Assembly (NCBI RefSeq): GCF_000143415.4
Contig: NW_003314386.1
Coordinates: 307,555 to 338,790 of the forward strand
Length of the DNA: 31,236 bases
Reading direction: 5' to 3'
Source of the DNA: Selaginella moellendorffii
Lineage: Eukaryota > Streptophyta > Lycopodiopsida > Selaginellales > Selaginellaceae
Of the stretch, positions 1 through 11,600 are shown piece after piece; the first letter of the stretch is position 1; each line of letters begins with the position of its first letter. Below the pieces are notes generated by a model that saw nothing but the letters and a program-made list of their open reading frames with translations, had not been told where the DNA came from and did not search any database. Both the position numbers and the translations under genes were made by a program.

Positions 1-186
1 GGCCAGCATGAGCTTTTTCTAATCTATCATTCTCGCTGGCTGCTACTTAACGAAGATGTTGCAGGCTCGCGCTTGTGGCAGCGATGCTCGGTAAGCTTTC
101 ATCTTTTGAGGCGCCAAGTATTGTATTCCAGGCATGTCCTCAAAGACGTGGTCGAGATGCCCGTTCTGGCATACGTGGAGAGCATC
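1..186 (-). pseudogene. PPR protein gene remnant, cut by the window edge
   Basis: These 186 bases are a near-copy of about 7316-7500, which lies inside a recognisable PPR pseudogene. On the minus strand they read MLSTYARTG followed by residues like the LDxVFEDMPG second helix and turn of a plant PPR motif, but the reading frame is interrupted as in the other copy. Similarity stops abruptly near 186, where the sequence becomes unrelated AT-rich DNA. PPR proteins bind organelle RNA; nothing suggests this piece is functional. Its position to the left of the duplicated block suggests it could be the tail of a further copy of that block outside the window, which is inference. Confidence 0.7.
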
Positions 187-1971
187 ATGACACCATAAAA
201 CCCTATGCAATTTATAAAGCTGATAAACCCTTTTATATTGATCTCTTTTAAGCTCCTTGAGAATATTCCTATTTAATTGGGTTCAGCCCCACACCTTTAT
301 TCTATATACTGAGAAGAGTGTTGTTCAATTCACAAAACTTACCTGCAGCTTTAAGTGATTCAATATTCCCGCTTCGATGGTGTGCAAAACGCTCTACTTA
401 CCACCTGACACGAGCCATCAGGCCCGCTGCCGACATTATCCGGCAGGAGAAGGAGCGCTCTGAGAAAGATGCAGCACCACTCTAAGCTACCAGCCCTAGG
501 CAGCAGGTTGCCGGCGACATCAAGCGCTCGGCTGCAGAGTCAGTCCTGCCTCAGACTGGGTGTTGCTGAGCTAGAGAGTGGACGATGTGCCTGGACGTGG
601 TTGAATTGGTGATAAGCTTGACTTGACTGCCACCAGACCCGTTGTCCCTGCCTTGAGCTCCTTGAGCTTGAGAGCTTTGTACTTCATGCAAGTGCGGCAA
701 CCATGCGTCGAATGATGCTCTCGCCTTTCCTGGTTGCGGACACCACTCGCGTAAATTCCTGCGACCTGCCAGCTTGTTCACCGGGCCCCCGGTGGAAGTG
801 GCAGCCGTGCACGGCCACACAACCCTTGTCTCGCCAGCTTCGGAATGCGGCAAGTAGTCGATCTAGCTTTCACGAGAGATCAGTTAGCAATTGCGTGAGA
901 ACAAAACGAACTATCCCACTCTACCTGAACGATTTGCATCTCCTTGGTGCTAGATGTTTTTCTCGGAGATTAAGTAGCTGGGATCGGCAGTTTCAACTCC
1001 CTGTCAATTCAAACTTTGCAGTTAACAAGACAAGAGAAAGCGTTCAAAGGAGTCTTATCCATGACGACGCGTGCCAACCGCGGTGAGGCCCAGTGGCACC
1101 GTCCATGATGCTGGCTTCCATCTAGTTGTCAACACCGATCATCTCGTTGTCCTCCATTGCACGCACCTGTAGAAAGGTGGCGTGGCGATCGATTTTCACG
1201 TAAAAAAAGCCTCGGCCAAGGGAAGGATCGCAATGAACTTCAACACAACCGGCATGTTTTGAGCCAGTGCGGATCACACAGGGCACCTCGAGGTCGGGGT
1301 GAAAGAAACTACATCCTAGGAGACTATGGCAGTGGCACGAATAAAAGATGACCACTCAGGAAGAAGAAGAGGAAGATCTCACGGTCTTCTCAAGCAATGC
1401 CAAGAGGTAGACTTCGTGGTTCTTGAGCCGTTGAACTTGGTGTATCCCGGCCCTCCGGCATACAGGGTGTGGAGCTGGTCACATATGGGATGCGTTTTTG
1501 CAGAGGGAAGTTGAGAATGCGTGATCTCCTCAACCGGATGGCTTGCCAGCACACTTAGTTTTGATTCATGGGAAGAACTCCACACGTAAAATGGAGAGAT
1601 GATCCACGATAAAAGAAAGAGGCCAGTCCAAGCATGTAAGTGTCACCATAAGGCTACTGCCTTGCCTCCTCAATGCAAGCTGATGCAGCGAACAGCCAAA
1701 ATCGTTCGCATAAATAGCTGCAAGCACTCAAATAAAAAGATTAAAGCAGAAGGCAAATTAGCTGCTAGCTCTTGTTTGCTTCCAGAAAATCCTGGAGCCT
1801 TGAAAAGGACCGGAAGGCCTCGTGATCATGAAGAATAGATAATGATTACACTCAATGCGTTAAAAGGAAATGGCAATTTGAGAATAAAAGAGCATATTTG
1901 GGCGGGAAAGCAGCCAAGTGCGATGGCGGAGAAGGAGAAGGCGATGAACAAAAAGGCTACACATCACGTTC
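187..1971. other. Intergenic or unassigned DNA, no convincing gene
   Basis: Positions 187-360 are AT-rich and hold nothing recognisable. From about 380 to 1600 the base composition is balanced and several short overlapping open frames occur on both strands, none matching a family I know. The best coding-like piece is on the minus strand at about 1122-1310, with VPCVIRTGSKHAGCVEVHCD followed by GRGFFYVKIDRHATFLQVRA; it reads like a conserved protein segment, but I cannot name it and find no neighbouring exons. Positions 1600-1970 are low-information sequence. Confidence 0.4.
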
Positions 1972-2172
1972 ATGAAGGAGAAGCAGTTGGATCATAACCT
2001 TAAGATCTACAGGGAGGTACAAAAATCTGTTTCTTTGCTTTGAATGAATTCTTTTGTTGCACAGAAGAATTCCCTTGCTCCTCCACCTCCTCCTCCTCCT
2101 CAGGAGCATGACTATCCAAAGCCAGAGGCGGAGACGAAGCCCGAGGCAGAGGAAGAGGCAGAGGCAGAATAG
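1972..2172 (+). CDS. Possible two-exon small acidic/proline-rich protein (50 aa)
   Basis: Exon 1 would be 1972-2016 (MKEKQLDHNLKIYRE) and exon 2 2065-2172, joined across a 48-bp GT..AG interval (GGGAG/GTACAA to TGCACAG/AAG). Removal of the intron keeps the frame. Exon 2 starts KNSLAP, runs through seven prolines, and ends with a Glu/Ala-rich tail before TAG. The intron size matches the confirmed introns elsewhere in the window, which is the main argument for a gene. The exon could instead be the 3' end of a longer gene whose upstream exons are not visible, or simply low-complexity sequence. No family is recognised and no function is proposed. Confidence 0.2.
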
Positions 2173-2204
2173 AAGCCCATTGCCACGATTCATATCTTGC
2201 TCAC

Positions 2205-2558
2205 AAGTATATTATATTTTAAGTAGCCACTATTCAATGTGAATTGAACCCATACTATTTGCTCCAATACCATATATACCACACTTATTTTATCCTCATT
2301 TACCCTTTAAAGTTCTAAGGATCCATAGTGACAATATATTTAAATATCATCCCATAATCACATGTGTTATATAATTTAAAACCTTTTCAATACTACTTGA
2401 AGTTGAACTTTTTGAGAAGTCACCTAGCCTAGTACTATTTAGTCAAATATATATGTGAAGATCAATTTTTCAACTAGTTTAGGCAAAGACTGATAAAGGA
2501 TCTAGCAATACCAACCTTTTGTTGTAGTGCACCCTATCTCTTCCCCCTTAAACCAATT
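2205..2558. repeat. AT-rich dispersed repeat fragment
   Basis: This stretch contains pieces of the same repeat family that fills 26.7-31.2 kb. The reverse complement of about 2285-2375 matches 29105-29200 well (both include a TATATTGT block followed by an AGGATAAAATA block). About 2462-2515 matches 27768-27815 in direct orientation (shared TTTCAACTAGTTT and GATAAAGGAT). It contains no coding sequence. It ends exactly where the duplicated block begins, so it marks the left breakpoint of that block. Confidence 0.6.
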
Positions 2559-3630
2559 GGATAGGAAGGATTGTTAAAACTAAGTTACTATAAAGACTAG
2601 CATCCAAGAAAGTTCAAGTTTGCATATGCATATTATGGGGTGATGGATCCCAACAAAGTGAACCTAGTGAAGGAATTGAAGCGTATTTAAGTATTGTGAT
2701 ATATTACATTGACATCTTCTTGTCCCCAACTCGAAGGCTATATCAAAGCTGTTGCAGAAACATCTTTCTTCTTCAAGTTTACTTTGTTTATACTTAGAGA
2801 CTAATTTCAATTCTTTTTTGCGTATAGGCTGTGACAACTTTGGATATTGCAAGACAAGGCTTGCAATCTGAAGGACAACTTCATTTCAAATGAGATTTTT
2901 CCGGATATTTAGATTAGTTGCCACTACAACGTTCTCCTTATCAAGTTATTCAGAGATAAGTATTGAAAACACCCCATTCCTATAGATTGAGACAAGATTA
3001 GACCATTGTGAGTCACTTTTTAGCAAAATTGGTGGTATGGTGAGAAATGAGTGAATTTATGACTCATTTGATTTGCTGGATAGTGCTGGTTCCATAAACC
3101 AAATTGCTGAGATGAAGGCTATATCAATTTTAAAGTTTCCAGCTTCACATAAGAAACAAGAATCTATATGGGAATATTTAACAAAGACTTGAGAAGCAAC
3201 ATGGAGGAACAGTTGCATTAAAGCTGACTGACTATACAGGTATGTCTTTGTTAAATATTCTTTAATCTTACTCTCTTTCTCAAGTATAGAAACAGATTTG
3301 AAAAATATACAAGCTCTTCAAGCTGGCTTGCTTGAGGCGAAAGGTTTACTCTAAGTGGAGCAAACTTTGGAAATATAAGGATTTTTTTCACAAAAAGGCA
3401 GCAAAAGCGTTAGAAGCTATGAATTGAACAAGTGGTGAGGGAGATGTTTCAAAAGAGGTGGAAAGCAGTATCACTTATGATGATGAAGAGCTAGCAGCAT
3501 TGTTGGAACTACAACATACTTTTGATAGTATGATTGATGAAGAAGAAACACTACCTCAACCACAAATGCCACAGCAGGAAAGCTTCAAGCTGTTTGTGGA
3601 TTGATGGTGGATACAATCTTAAATTTTTCT
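2559..3630 (+). mobile_element. 3' part of a decayed transposon-like ORF (unclassified)
   Basis: This matches the 3' end of the longer element at 13020-16640. Translated pieces in shifting frames include YYIDIFLSPTRRLYQ (about 2700-2745), a segment ending in LLDSAGSINQIAEMK (about 3070-3125) and an acidic tail with ITYDDEELAA (about 3470-3505). Stops and frameshifts are frequent and a 29-bp stretch of the other copy is missing near 3350. The family is a repeat-encoded protein I cannot classify. The fragment runs directly into glycosyltransferase exon sequence at 3639. Confidence 0.55.
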
Positions 3631-3638
3631 TTCCTTGG

Positions 3639-4553
3639 GTTGCTCTGTTGCCAAAAGCTGAAAACTCTCTAGCCGAGGTTGTGAGGGTCGGTATTCATGG
3701 CGATGCCGTTTATGGCAAGTTGGAAGATTTCTGGACTTCTTGCAATGCAAGCAATGCTGGAAACTGCAGGTATGTGTCAAGACAAAGTTTGTCAAGGCCA
3801 ACAGTGTCCATTCCAGGCGGATTTTCATGGAGACATTCAAGACAATGTATGGCTTAAACAAAGACCAACTGGAGCTTCCAACGATGCCATTTGGCGTCTG
3901 GTCTGGTAAGCATTGCTGGGCTATGTCTACCTCATCTTTCGTGGAGTTCGTCATGTTTTCCTGGTCTGTTGCAGTTTGTTGCACATACTCCAACTTAACT
4001 GGGTATCTTGTCCTAGGATGTTCGTGGACGCTCTCGATTCTCAGCTCTACGTTGACAATCACGATCATGGAAACTGTCCTCTTGCAACCACACATGGTAC
4101 AACCTCGAATTCTTGTGGCTGTGAGTTCTAAATACTAAATCTCTTAGGCTCAACACTGCTATTGCTGTCTACTTGAGGTCCTGGTGAACGTTTGGGCGTA
4201 TCACAGTGCCAGGAGACTCATCTACGTGGATCCTGAGACGGGTATAATGATGGAGCAGAATGCTCTCGAGAGCCGACGCAGGCAGATGAAAGTGAAGTGG
4301 TTCAGCTTTAGCGTGCTCAAGGGAATGGATGGCCGAGAAAGTTGACGACGAGCATCCTACGTACCGGTGGCTCTGGCCACACACGGGAGAAGTGTTCTGG
4401 CAGGGAATTCTGGAGAGGGAGAGGCAGGAGAGATACAACATGAAGTTGGAAAGGAAGCGCAGGAACAAGGAGAGGCTGGCTAGAATGCGTAGCCGTTACA
4501 AGCAGAAGTCTCTGGGCCGCTATGTGAAGTCACCACCGGAAGAGACGGAGTAA
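3639..4553 (+). pseudogene. Glycosyltransferase (At4g01210/At5g04480 type) C-terminal exons, copy 1
   Basis: Four exon equivalents are visible: 3639-3769, 3817-3963, 4017 to about 4093, and 4148-4553. Diagnostic segments are FWTSCNASNAGNCR, SSFVEFVMFS, MFVDALDSQL, VNVWAYHSARR and YRWLWPHTGEVFWQG, the C-terminal part of the large plant glycosyltransferases related to At4g01210, which are about 1000 residues long. The N-terminal three quarters are absent. Compared with the copy at 16674-17645 this one has four lesions: the acceptor before exon A reads GG instead of AG; a 10-bp deletion removes the end of the third exon and its donor; an 8-bp deletion lies near 4327; and a CAA codon has become TAA at 4551. 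It is not expected to be functional. Confidence 0.85.
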
Positions 4554-4827
4554 GATCAAGCTGTGAATACTGCTGCTCGGTGAACAGATTCTTGGGTGAT
4601 TGTTTTCAGAGCCAGGAGAGTTCTTTCGACGCGAATTGTAGTGTACGACTATCAAGAGGTAAACTTTTTAGTGTACATATTCAGTGTCATTGCTACTAAT
4701 GAGATTTTCCAGCGTGATGATTCTTGGAAGCTGCAAATGACCTAGCGCTGAAGGATCCGATCAAAACACGTTTGAGTGAAGAACAGGCAGGAAGCTAGCT
4801 CCAGCAAAACAGGAAAATTGATCTATT

Positions 4828-6611
4828 ATGGGTGCTGTGTTGCTCGCAACTCTGGAGCAGTTCACCACGAACTTGGGAAAGTTTATGTTCCTGTGGGCGA
4901 CTGTGGTTCTCCTGGGGGGATTCGTGAACGATCTGAAAACCTTGGACTTCTACTACGTCATTCTCCTGCTCGTTAGCTATGGCATCAGGGGCTTCCGATT
5001 TCTCAACTTGTCCCAAGGCTTAAAGAAACGAAAGGTGAATTCCCGCCTGATCCTACTCGTCATCGCCCTCTTTCCCCTCATCGCCCTCTTTGGCCCCTTG
5101 GGCGGCCCAGTATTGTTCTTGCAATGCCGCTGCTTCTCTTGCTGCTGCCTCTCAGATTTTTGTACAATGCTCGCTCCGGGCGCTCATTCGTCATCGTCTA
5201 CAACATGGCCTACAATACTGAGATCGTTCTGGCTCTCGTCAGCCTCAGAGCCACGATCGTCTGGCTACCACAGCACCACAATTATCCAAAGTTCAACGAG
5301 CTCGTCGCAATGATCAGCTTCTCCTCGATCGTCATCGCCGAGTCGAGCTTGTTCCTGTGCATCCACGGCTGCTGGGAGATCATATCAGTGAGGTACAAGA
5401 AGGCGAAGAAGAACAGGGACCGACCGAGATTTCTCCTGGAAACTAAGTCCAAGTTCTTCGTTGCCGTGTACGAGACGACGTTGAGAGATGGAGCCATCAA
5501 GGGGCTAAGGATGAACTTGGTCGACTACGTCGCGAACGAGTTCTTGGAATCGAGAGGCAACCGGGAGCTGAGGAAGAGCTTGCTGATGCTGGATGCGGTG
5601 TGCCACTGGGAAGAAGAAGATCAGAGAAAGCAAAGTGGGAAGCTCCTCTTGGCATCTAAGCGTCAAGTTGTGGAGCGGCTGTTCGAGTGCATGAGCCACA
5701 AGTACTATCTCATCTACCGGCGAGCGGCGATTTCTCTAGCGGCCGAGATCTGCGAAGATGAAAACGCCTTCTTAGCTGTGGCACACCTCGTCCAGGCCAG
5801 TGGTGAAGGCGTCTCGCTTCTGGTGAAAGCGCTGGAGCCGGATACCAACAAGTCGGTGCTGGAGCTGCTAGGAAAGGTTGCGGCATTTGGAGGGATTGCC
5901 AATGCCGAGCCGGGTGTGATCGCGAACTTTGATTTTGCTCGAGGGGATACGCACAAGGAGTGGAAGGATTCCCTGCGCTATACCTTCAATGGCGATGGAG
6001 ATGATCCAGCCAGGGTCGATGTAGAGCCAGAGATCCAGATCTCCAGGCAGAAGATCGCAGCGAATTTGAGGACGCTACTCAGGAAGAATCACGACTTGAC
6101 AAGGTACCTCGCGAATGCTCTCTTTTGTTCCTCCCAGGAGCTCCAGGAGCTAGCTCTAGACGCTCATGGTGATCTTCTCCCTGGCTACAAGAGCGTCATC
6201 TATGGATTGTTCCACCTCCTCCGTACCTGCCAAGCTGATCCACTAGGAAGCAAAGTGGCAGTAGTGCTGGATCTTCTCTGCTGCAAGAATCGCCAGTACC
6301 TGGAAACGCTACTCGATGGAAGCGGCAGTAGCAGTGACGATGTTATAGCAGTTCTCATGAGCGCGCTCTCCTTTGGTTTGGATAATCACGATGGCGAGAG
6401 GAGCAAGCATGCAATGTCGATTCTGTGCAGCCTCCACGACCAGAAGCTGTTGAGCATGGAGCAGGAGAAAGCGCTGGACATCGCAAAGATCGTGGACATG
6501 GTGACCACTATGACGAGCTCAAGACCAAGTGACCATGGCTTGACTGGGGAGAGCTCGACCACCCAACCCATGGAAGGGATCGATCTGGCATTAGAAGTAG
6601 CCGAGCTTTGA
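4828..6611 (+). pseudogene. Multi-pass membrane protein with ARM-like C-terminal helices, copy 1 (frameshifted)
   Basis: The ATG at 4828 opens a frame that begins MGAVLLATLEQFT and encodes two hydrophobic segments. About 5044-5177 is 20 bp longer than in the copy at 17916, which throws the frame; the original frame reads on as a 495-residue ORF from an ATG at 5124 to TGA at 6611. That ORF holds the last membrane segments (VLALVSL, MISFSSIVIAESSLFLCIHG) and a soluble part rich in amphipathic helices, with RDGAIKGLRMNLVDYVANEF, SHKYYLIYRRAAISLAAEI and KSVLELLGKVAAFGGIANAE, resembling ARM repeats. A 30-bp in-frame piece present in the other copy (near 19220) is missing at about 6165. This copy alone keeps the natural C-terminus. 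A shortened product from 5124 is possible. The link to plant ARM-repeat membrane proteins is inference. Confidence 0.65.
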
Positions 6612-7315
6612 GGTTTAGCTGCGCGGCCATCACAATCCTCATCAGCTGTTCCGACGGCATCACGGATTCACAATCAACCAAGGTAGGATTTGGCAGATGA
6701 TCTCTTGGAGAAGAGCACGCCAGCGCTGCATTGGCAAGACCCCCCAAATTCCCCACAGAGGGAAACTAAACAGATCAGGATTCCAGAGATGCCGCAACAC
6801 AGCATTTCATTCTAAATCTTGCTAATTCAAAACCAATATATTCCCAATTGTTTGAATCTTTGGCACGACTACAACTCCAGTCAAACACACAAGTCTAAGA
6901 GAAACGTCAATGCAGATTTAGAAAATTCTCTCATTCGGATTCTCTTTTCTGATTGCCACGCCACTGACTATTCCTGCTCGAACTGGAGCTTTTCTGTTGA
7001 CGTACTAAAGATCCCGCTCTACGCGGGAATGGCGCAAGCAAGGAGGACGGATCCCGGAACTCGGAGTTTGAATAGTCGCAGGACGATCATCTTCCTCTGT
7101 CTGCCAGGAAGAAAGGTGATCAATGTACCTGAAAGATTTTCTAGCAAATCGTTTTGTGTTTGCTTGAAGTTTTCCATTGACAGTCAGGCCCCAGAAAAGT
7201 TGAAGAATGTACCGCTGTGAAAGTTATGGATGGATTCAGCAGGTACGCATGGGTCTGTTCCTCTTGGCTCAACGGCCACTAGCCGTTCCAGAGCGTCTTT
7301 GGCTTATCATTACAT
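6612..7315. other. Intergenic DNA, no gene recognised
   Basis: This interval lies between the membrane-protein pseudogene and the PPR pseudogene. A 133-codon open frame at 6819-7220 has no recognisable motif, and its composition looks like chance. The segment has no counterpart in the second copy of the block, where it has been deleted. Confidence 0.5.
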
Positions 7316-7965
7316 TGCCAGCAATGAGCTTTTTCTAATCTATCATTCTCTCTGGCTGTTACTTCACGAAGATGTTGCAGGCTTGCGCTTGTGGCAGCGA
7401 TGCTCGGTAAGCTTTCATCTTTCGAGGCGTCGAGTATTGTATTCCAGGCATGTCCTCAAAGACGTTGTCGAGATGCCCGTTCTGGCATACGCGGAGAGCA
7501 TCACCGCCTGCAAAGTGGCATCCGGGGCCGAGTTGAAAGTTTCCATGACTTCGAGCATATCTCCATTTGCCGCCAAGCCAAGCCAGGACATTCCAGCTGG
7601 GAATTCTTCGAAACAAAGCTCTTGCTTGATCGCCATCTTCTGGACGTTCGCTTCCATCAGAGCCGTCCATGACACCTTTTGCGGCATGGATAAAGAAGGC
7701 CTTGGGCCGGTCAACGCAACCGCTGCCGGCGATCACGGTCAACCCCAACTCCGGCATTCTGCCAGTCAAGGTCAGCAACTGGTCCACGTGCACGTTTGTC
7801 GCGACCATGGAATTCCACGTTGACTCGGTCCCTTCGTGGCATTTCGCCAAAGACCTTGGAAGCGTCCGCTAAGAAGCCGCGTTGACTGTAAGAGACGAGA
7901 AGGGTGTTCCACGCAGTCATGTTCCACTGCGGCATGAGATGAAAGCAAATGGCCAGCATAGGCAT
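7316..7965 (-). pseudogene. PPR protein pseudogene (several frameshifts)
   Basis: Reading the minus strand from 7965, PPR motifs appear in three successive frames. Frame one carries WNMTAWNTLLVSYSQRGFL then ADASKVFGEMPRRD. Frame two carries ESTWNSMVATNVHVDQLLTL. Frame three carries MPQKVSWTALMEANVQ, then NGDMLEVMETFNSAPD and MLSAYARTG. The alternation of W-N-x-(L/M) helix starts and F-x-x-M-P-x-x-(D/S) ends is typical of plant PLS-type PPR proteins, which act in chloroplast or mitochondrial RNA processing. The motifs need at least two frame changes to join, the N-terminus and C-terminus are missing, and full-length members have 10 or more repeats. A partial second copy lies at 1-186. Confidence 0.8.
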
Positions 7966-9030
7966 TTGTAAATTCCTTTTGAGAACGGGAGAACTAGGGT
8001 TTTTCCTTTTTTCTTTTTGTACACTCTAAAAGGGCAATGAAATACACCTTTCTAGATTGGCACGACATAATCTTGTTAGATTGGTCTCAAGTGTTGAGCA
8101 ACTCTCCTGTGTCTGCTATAATCTGAAACGATGTGTTACAAGGTATGGGTACGTTTCGGGCTTCAAACAACTAGGTGGGATGGCTTAGGGATCAGATCAG
8201 CTCCACTGCATGTTTCCGAAATGTAACGAACTGCCCTGGGACGTTGAGGGGGAGGGCATGGCTTTCTTGGACTGGCGTCATCTAAAGTTCACACTCGTCA
8301 ACCATTGCCAGACAACTCCGCTGTGGGATCAGTCCTTCCACAGAGCCCTCGTCGTCGTCTTCAACCACAATTCATCATGGTCAGGTTCGTGAGTCTCCTA
8401 GCTTGATTGAACTAGATCTGTATTGGCAAGCGTCCATAACAAAGGTTATTAGATAGTATGAAGGCATGAGGTTGGGGAAGTATCAGCAAGGTGCTAAGAA
8501 AACGCTCTCAACACTTGATGGCACCATGCTTAACCTGTCCTTCGATCAAAGACACCTGACCCTAGTAAGTCTCATGCTAAGTTCGTGGAAGGATATGCTA
8601 GTAGATGAATAAATTTCATTGATTGATTTGTTCAATGAAGGAGAAGAAGAAGTTGTTTCACCTGTATCAGATGTGCTCATAGCAAAGAGAACACAACGGT
8701 TGAATGACAACAAATAGTTTCAACAGTTGCAGCCATCAAGAAAAGTTGCAGTGCAGTTGCAGGTTCCAACTATGACATCAGTAACAGGAGTCAGTCCGGA
8801 ACCAGTACAATCCCACTGATTGCTTTACTTCACCGAAACACACTAACGGCCTGGTTGTTGTCTCAAACACAACAGTTGCACTGTTCTTGGTGAAGAGAGG
8901 TAGAGATTGGCTAGAGTCTAGATCATGTATATAGTCCTACTGCTCAAGCGTGGTGATGGCATCTCAAATTAGGGCAGCTGGCAGTGGACAACAACCAACT
9001 CATGGCCAACACTCTTTTGTATATAATTTT
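7966..9030. other. Intergenic DNA with a possible plus-strand copia-like remnant
   Basis: No gene is recognised. At about 8630-8695 the plus strand reads LFNEGEEEVVSPVSDVLIAK, resembling the linker between integrase and reverse transcriptase in copia polyproteins, but it is short and flanked by stops. If real, it is in the opposite orientation to the copia element that starts at 9031. The rest (7966-8540 and 8830-9030) is unassigned. Confidence 0.3.
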
Positions 9031-9133
9031 TGCTCAGTTACATATTTATATAATTTGCTATTTGTCTATTGATGTTTGGCTGATGTGGCTCTCAGCCTAG
9101 ATCACTGATGTGGTGTTCGTGTCTTTTCCCACA
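9031..9133 (-). repeat. 3' LTR of the copia element (103 bp)
   Basis: On the minus strand it begins TGTGGGAAAAG and ends CTGAGCA, the TG..CA ends expected for an LTR. It aligns with 11601-11702 and 21273-21363, sharing the block around GTGTTTTCCCACA and the CTGATGTGG/GATCxCTGA blocks on the plus strand. At about 100 bp it is unusually short for a copia LTR. The polypurine tract lies immediately beside it. Confidence 0.75.
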
Positions 9134-9145
9134 CTCCCCTCAAGG
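9134..9145 (-). other. Polypurine tract of the copia element
   Basis: The minus strand reads CCTTGAGGGGAG directly before the TGTGGG start of the 3' LTR. A purine run next to the 3' LTR is where plus-strand DNA synthesis is primed, and its exact placement supports the LTR boundary. Confidence 0.7.
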
Positions 9146-11600
9146 AAAGCATCATTAACTAGTCAACACTGCTTCTGGAAGATGATGAGAGGAAGAGGTT
9201 TTGTTAGGATGTCAGCCACCATTGAGACTATTAAGAAGAATTCCAGAAGTGCTTAGACAAAGCTATAGCAGACATATTGTCACACCACAGTTTGATAGAT
9301 TTTGTCGTCACTCTCAAGTCCTGAAGGACTATTTGGAGCCAAATAGCCTCCTTCGCAGCAGCAGCAGCAAACACATACTCTGCCTTTGTCCTGGACATGG
9401 CTTTGAGAGATTGTCTTTTGCTACACCAGCTAATCATGTTGCCAGGAGGAAAATGTAACCAGATGTAGGGCACTGGTCATCACTGTTTCCTCCCCAATTC
9501 GCATCAGTAAACTCAACCAGTTTCGAGCTTGTCGAGCTCTTGCCTTTGCAAGGTTATATTTCTAGTTCTAGAAACATACCACATGATCCATTTAGTCACT
9601 GCCCAATGAGTTATGGTCCAGGTACTTTGCCACACAGCCCATTGAATAGGCAGGGTCTGGTTTTCTTGACCAGATAGCTGATTATGGATTGATAAAGCCT
9701 CTCATTCTCCTCCTTGGGAATTGGATTAGCAGAAGTAGCTTTGGAGAGCTTGGAACCAGCCTCCGTTGGTGTAGCAACGAGCATGAATCATAGAGTACCT
9801 CTTGAGGATATTTGTGATATACTTAGCCAGAGAAAGTTCCAGAATCCCTCATTGCCTGTTCTGGTGAACCAAGATGCCTAAGCTCAAATTGTGAGAAACA
9901 TGATTGCTTGATCTGGTTGAGAAGACAAAGTTGGTTAGAGGCCAAGTATGCTATCATCTATATAGAGCAAGTGGAAGCCTCGACTTTGTCTAAAGATGTA
10001 GAGATTAGTGTTTGTTGTACTGCGCATATAACCAAGAGAAATGTTGTACCACATTCTCCGTGATTGTTTAAGGCCGTAGAAACAAGGTGCTCTTCATCAA
10101 CATGCACAACGCCAAGAGGTTGAGCTATGTAGACCTGAGCTCATTGTTCAGAAAAACTATACACAAGTCTAACTGATGAGGGTTAAAAGCAAATTAATCA
10201 TTGTGAGCTTTACAGGCTGTAAGTTGCAGAGTAATCCAACCCTAGAACTTGAGAATTTGCAAGCTACAAAGTGAGCTTTGACCGTGCCATCAGCTTTGTA
10301 CTTGTGTTTAAACAGCCACTTGGCTAATACAAGATTGCAACCTAAGTTTGGTTGGCACACTCTGTTAAGCAACAGAGTACTGGTGGAGAATGCCAACTTC
10401 CTGAAGAAACTAATGGAATTCATTGGAAACAAATTCCCCTCCACCATCTGTCATCTTATAAGCTTTGAAGTGTACAAACAGTTCAGTATCATTAATAAAA
10501 GATACGAAGTACCTTTTATGGCTCAAGGAAATAGTAGACTATCCTTGAAGCACCATCGTCTTGGGATCATAGAGGGAAGGGAGTTGTGGCTGCTTCCCTA
10601 TTGGCATGCTCCACAAATCCCGAGCTGCCTAGAGGGAAGTGTGAAGCCTTCAACCAAATTGCAATGAGCAATGAGGTGGATGTGCCCAAGACGAGGTGCC
10701 AATGGCAAATAGGAGATGGGTCATAATAGGCAAGCAGCTGCCTCTTGGATTCTGAGGGAAATAGTAATTTTGTATTAAGATGGTAGAGAGTATCATACAT
10801 CAGCCACTATCACCATCTGGTCCAAAGATAGTACAGCCAGTAGTGCAGAAGAACGTGGAGAAGCCTTTGGTTAGATGCTACACTAACTGAAAGAACTGTT
10901 TGATCCCTGGAATATAGAACATCCTCTTGAGATGTTTGTGTGAGCTATTAGGAAGTTTGATGACCACCATTCCATGCCCAGTGATTGTGAGTGCTCTCAT
11001 GTCTCCCACGTACACCTGTTTCAAGGTCTCCAACTCAATGTAAGTATGGAAGGCAGATCTGAGAAGTGTGATATGCATTGAAGCCCCAGAATCCATCCGA
11101 AGGGTTTCAGCTTCTGATCCCTGAGATGAGCAAACGTCATCATGAGAAGGGTGTCAGGTTGAGAATAATAGCATGGGTTCTTTTCAGCAGCTTTCTTGAG
11201 GTCGGACTCCTGCTCCACATGTTCTATCTTGCCATAGTAGGCCTTTGCATTTCTTGATAGTGTTGATGCCAGATTGGGAAGAAGAGTCGTTGGACTTCTG
11301 CATGAAAGCCCCTTTCTTCTTGTCTCCAGAAGGTTTGCTACCGATATACGAGGCCTGCTCATGAAGAGCATCCCGAGAGGCCTTATTGTGTTCCTCATCT
11401 TGCACTCTTCTTCCAAGACTAAAGAGTCTCAAGCATTTGATCTGGAATGAACAAGAGCATAGACGAGAACTACTGTAACTCTGGGTAATAGAGCAAAGGA
11501 TGAGCACCTTGGTTGAGACCGGAGACCCAGCCTCTTTGAGTTTAGCCATGAGTCCACGAAGCTTGCTGATGTAGGGCGATTGGCTCGTATTCAACTTGAT

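Larger units (their letters stand above)
2559..6501. repeat. Segmental duplication, copy 1 (pairs with 15574-19570)
   Basis: Sequence from GGATAGGAAGGA at 2559 to GACATGGTGA near 6501 aligns end to end with 15574-19570 in the same orientation. It carries, in order, the 3' half of a transposon-like ORF, C-terminal exons of a glycosyltransferase gene and a membrane/ARM protein gene. Most stretches match at high identity by eye, with scattered indels. Left of 2559 this copy borders AT-rich repeat, while the other copy continues 2.5 kb further into the transposon-like ORF. Right of 6501 this copy keeps the true 3' end of the membrane-protein gene, which the other copy has lost. Confidence 0.9.

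Noticed and set aside
551-1086. 100-codon minus and 127-codon plus frames
   Set aside because: They overlap each other in GC-balanced sequence and show no family motif or splice support on either strand.
1957-2242. Leu/Arg-rich frames on both strands around 2080-2170
   Set aside because: These are low-complexity translations of the CTC/GAG-rich tract. Only the spliced frame at 1972-2172 has any support.
6819-7220. 133-codon plus-strand frame
   Set aside because: No motif, no splice context, and it lies in the 3' flank of a pseudogene.
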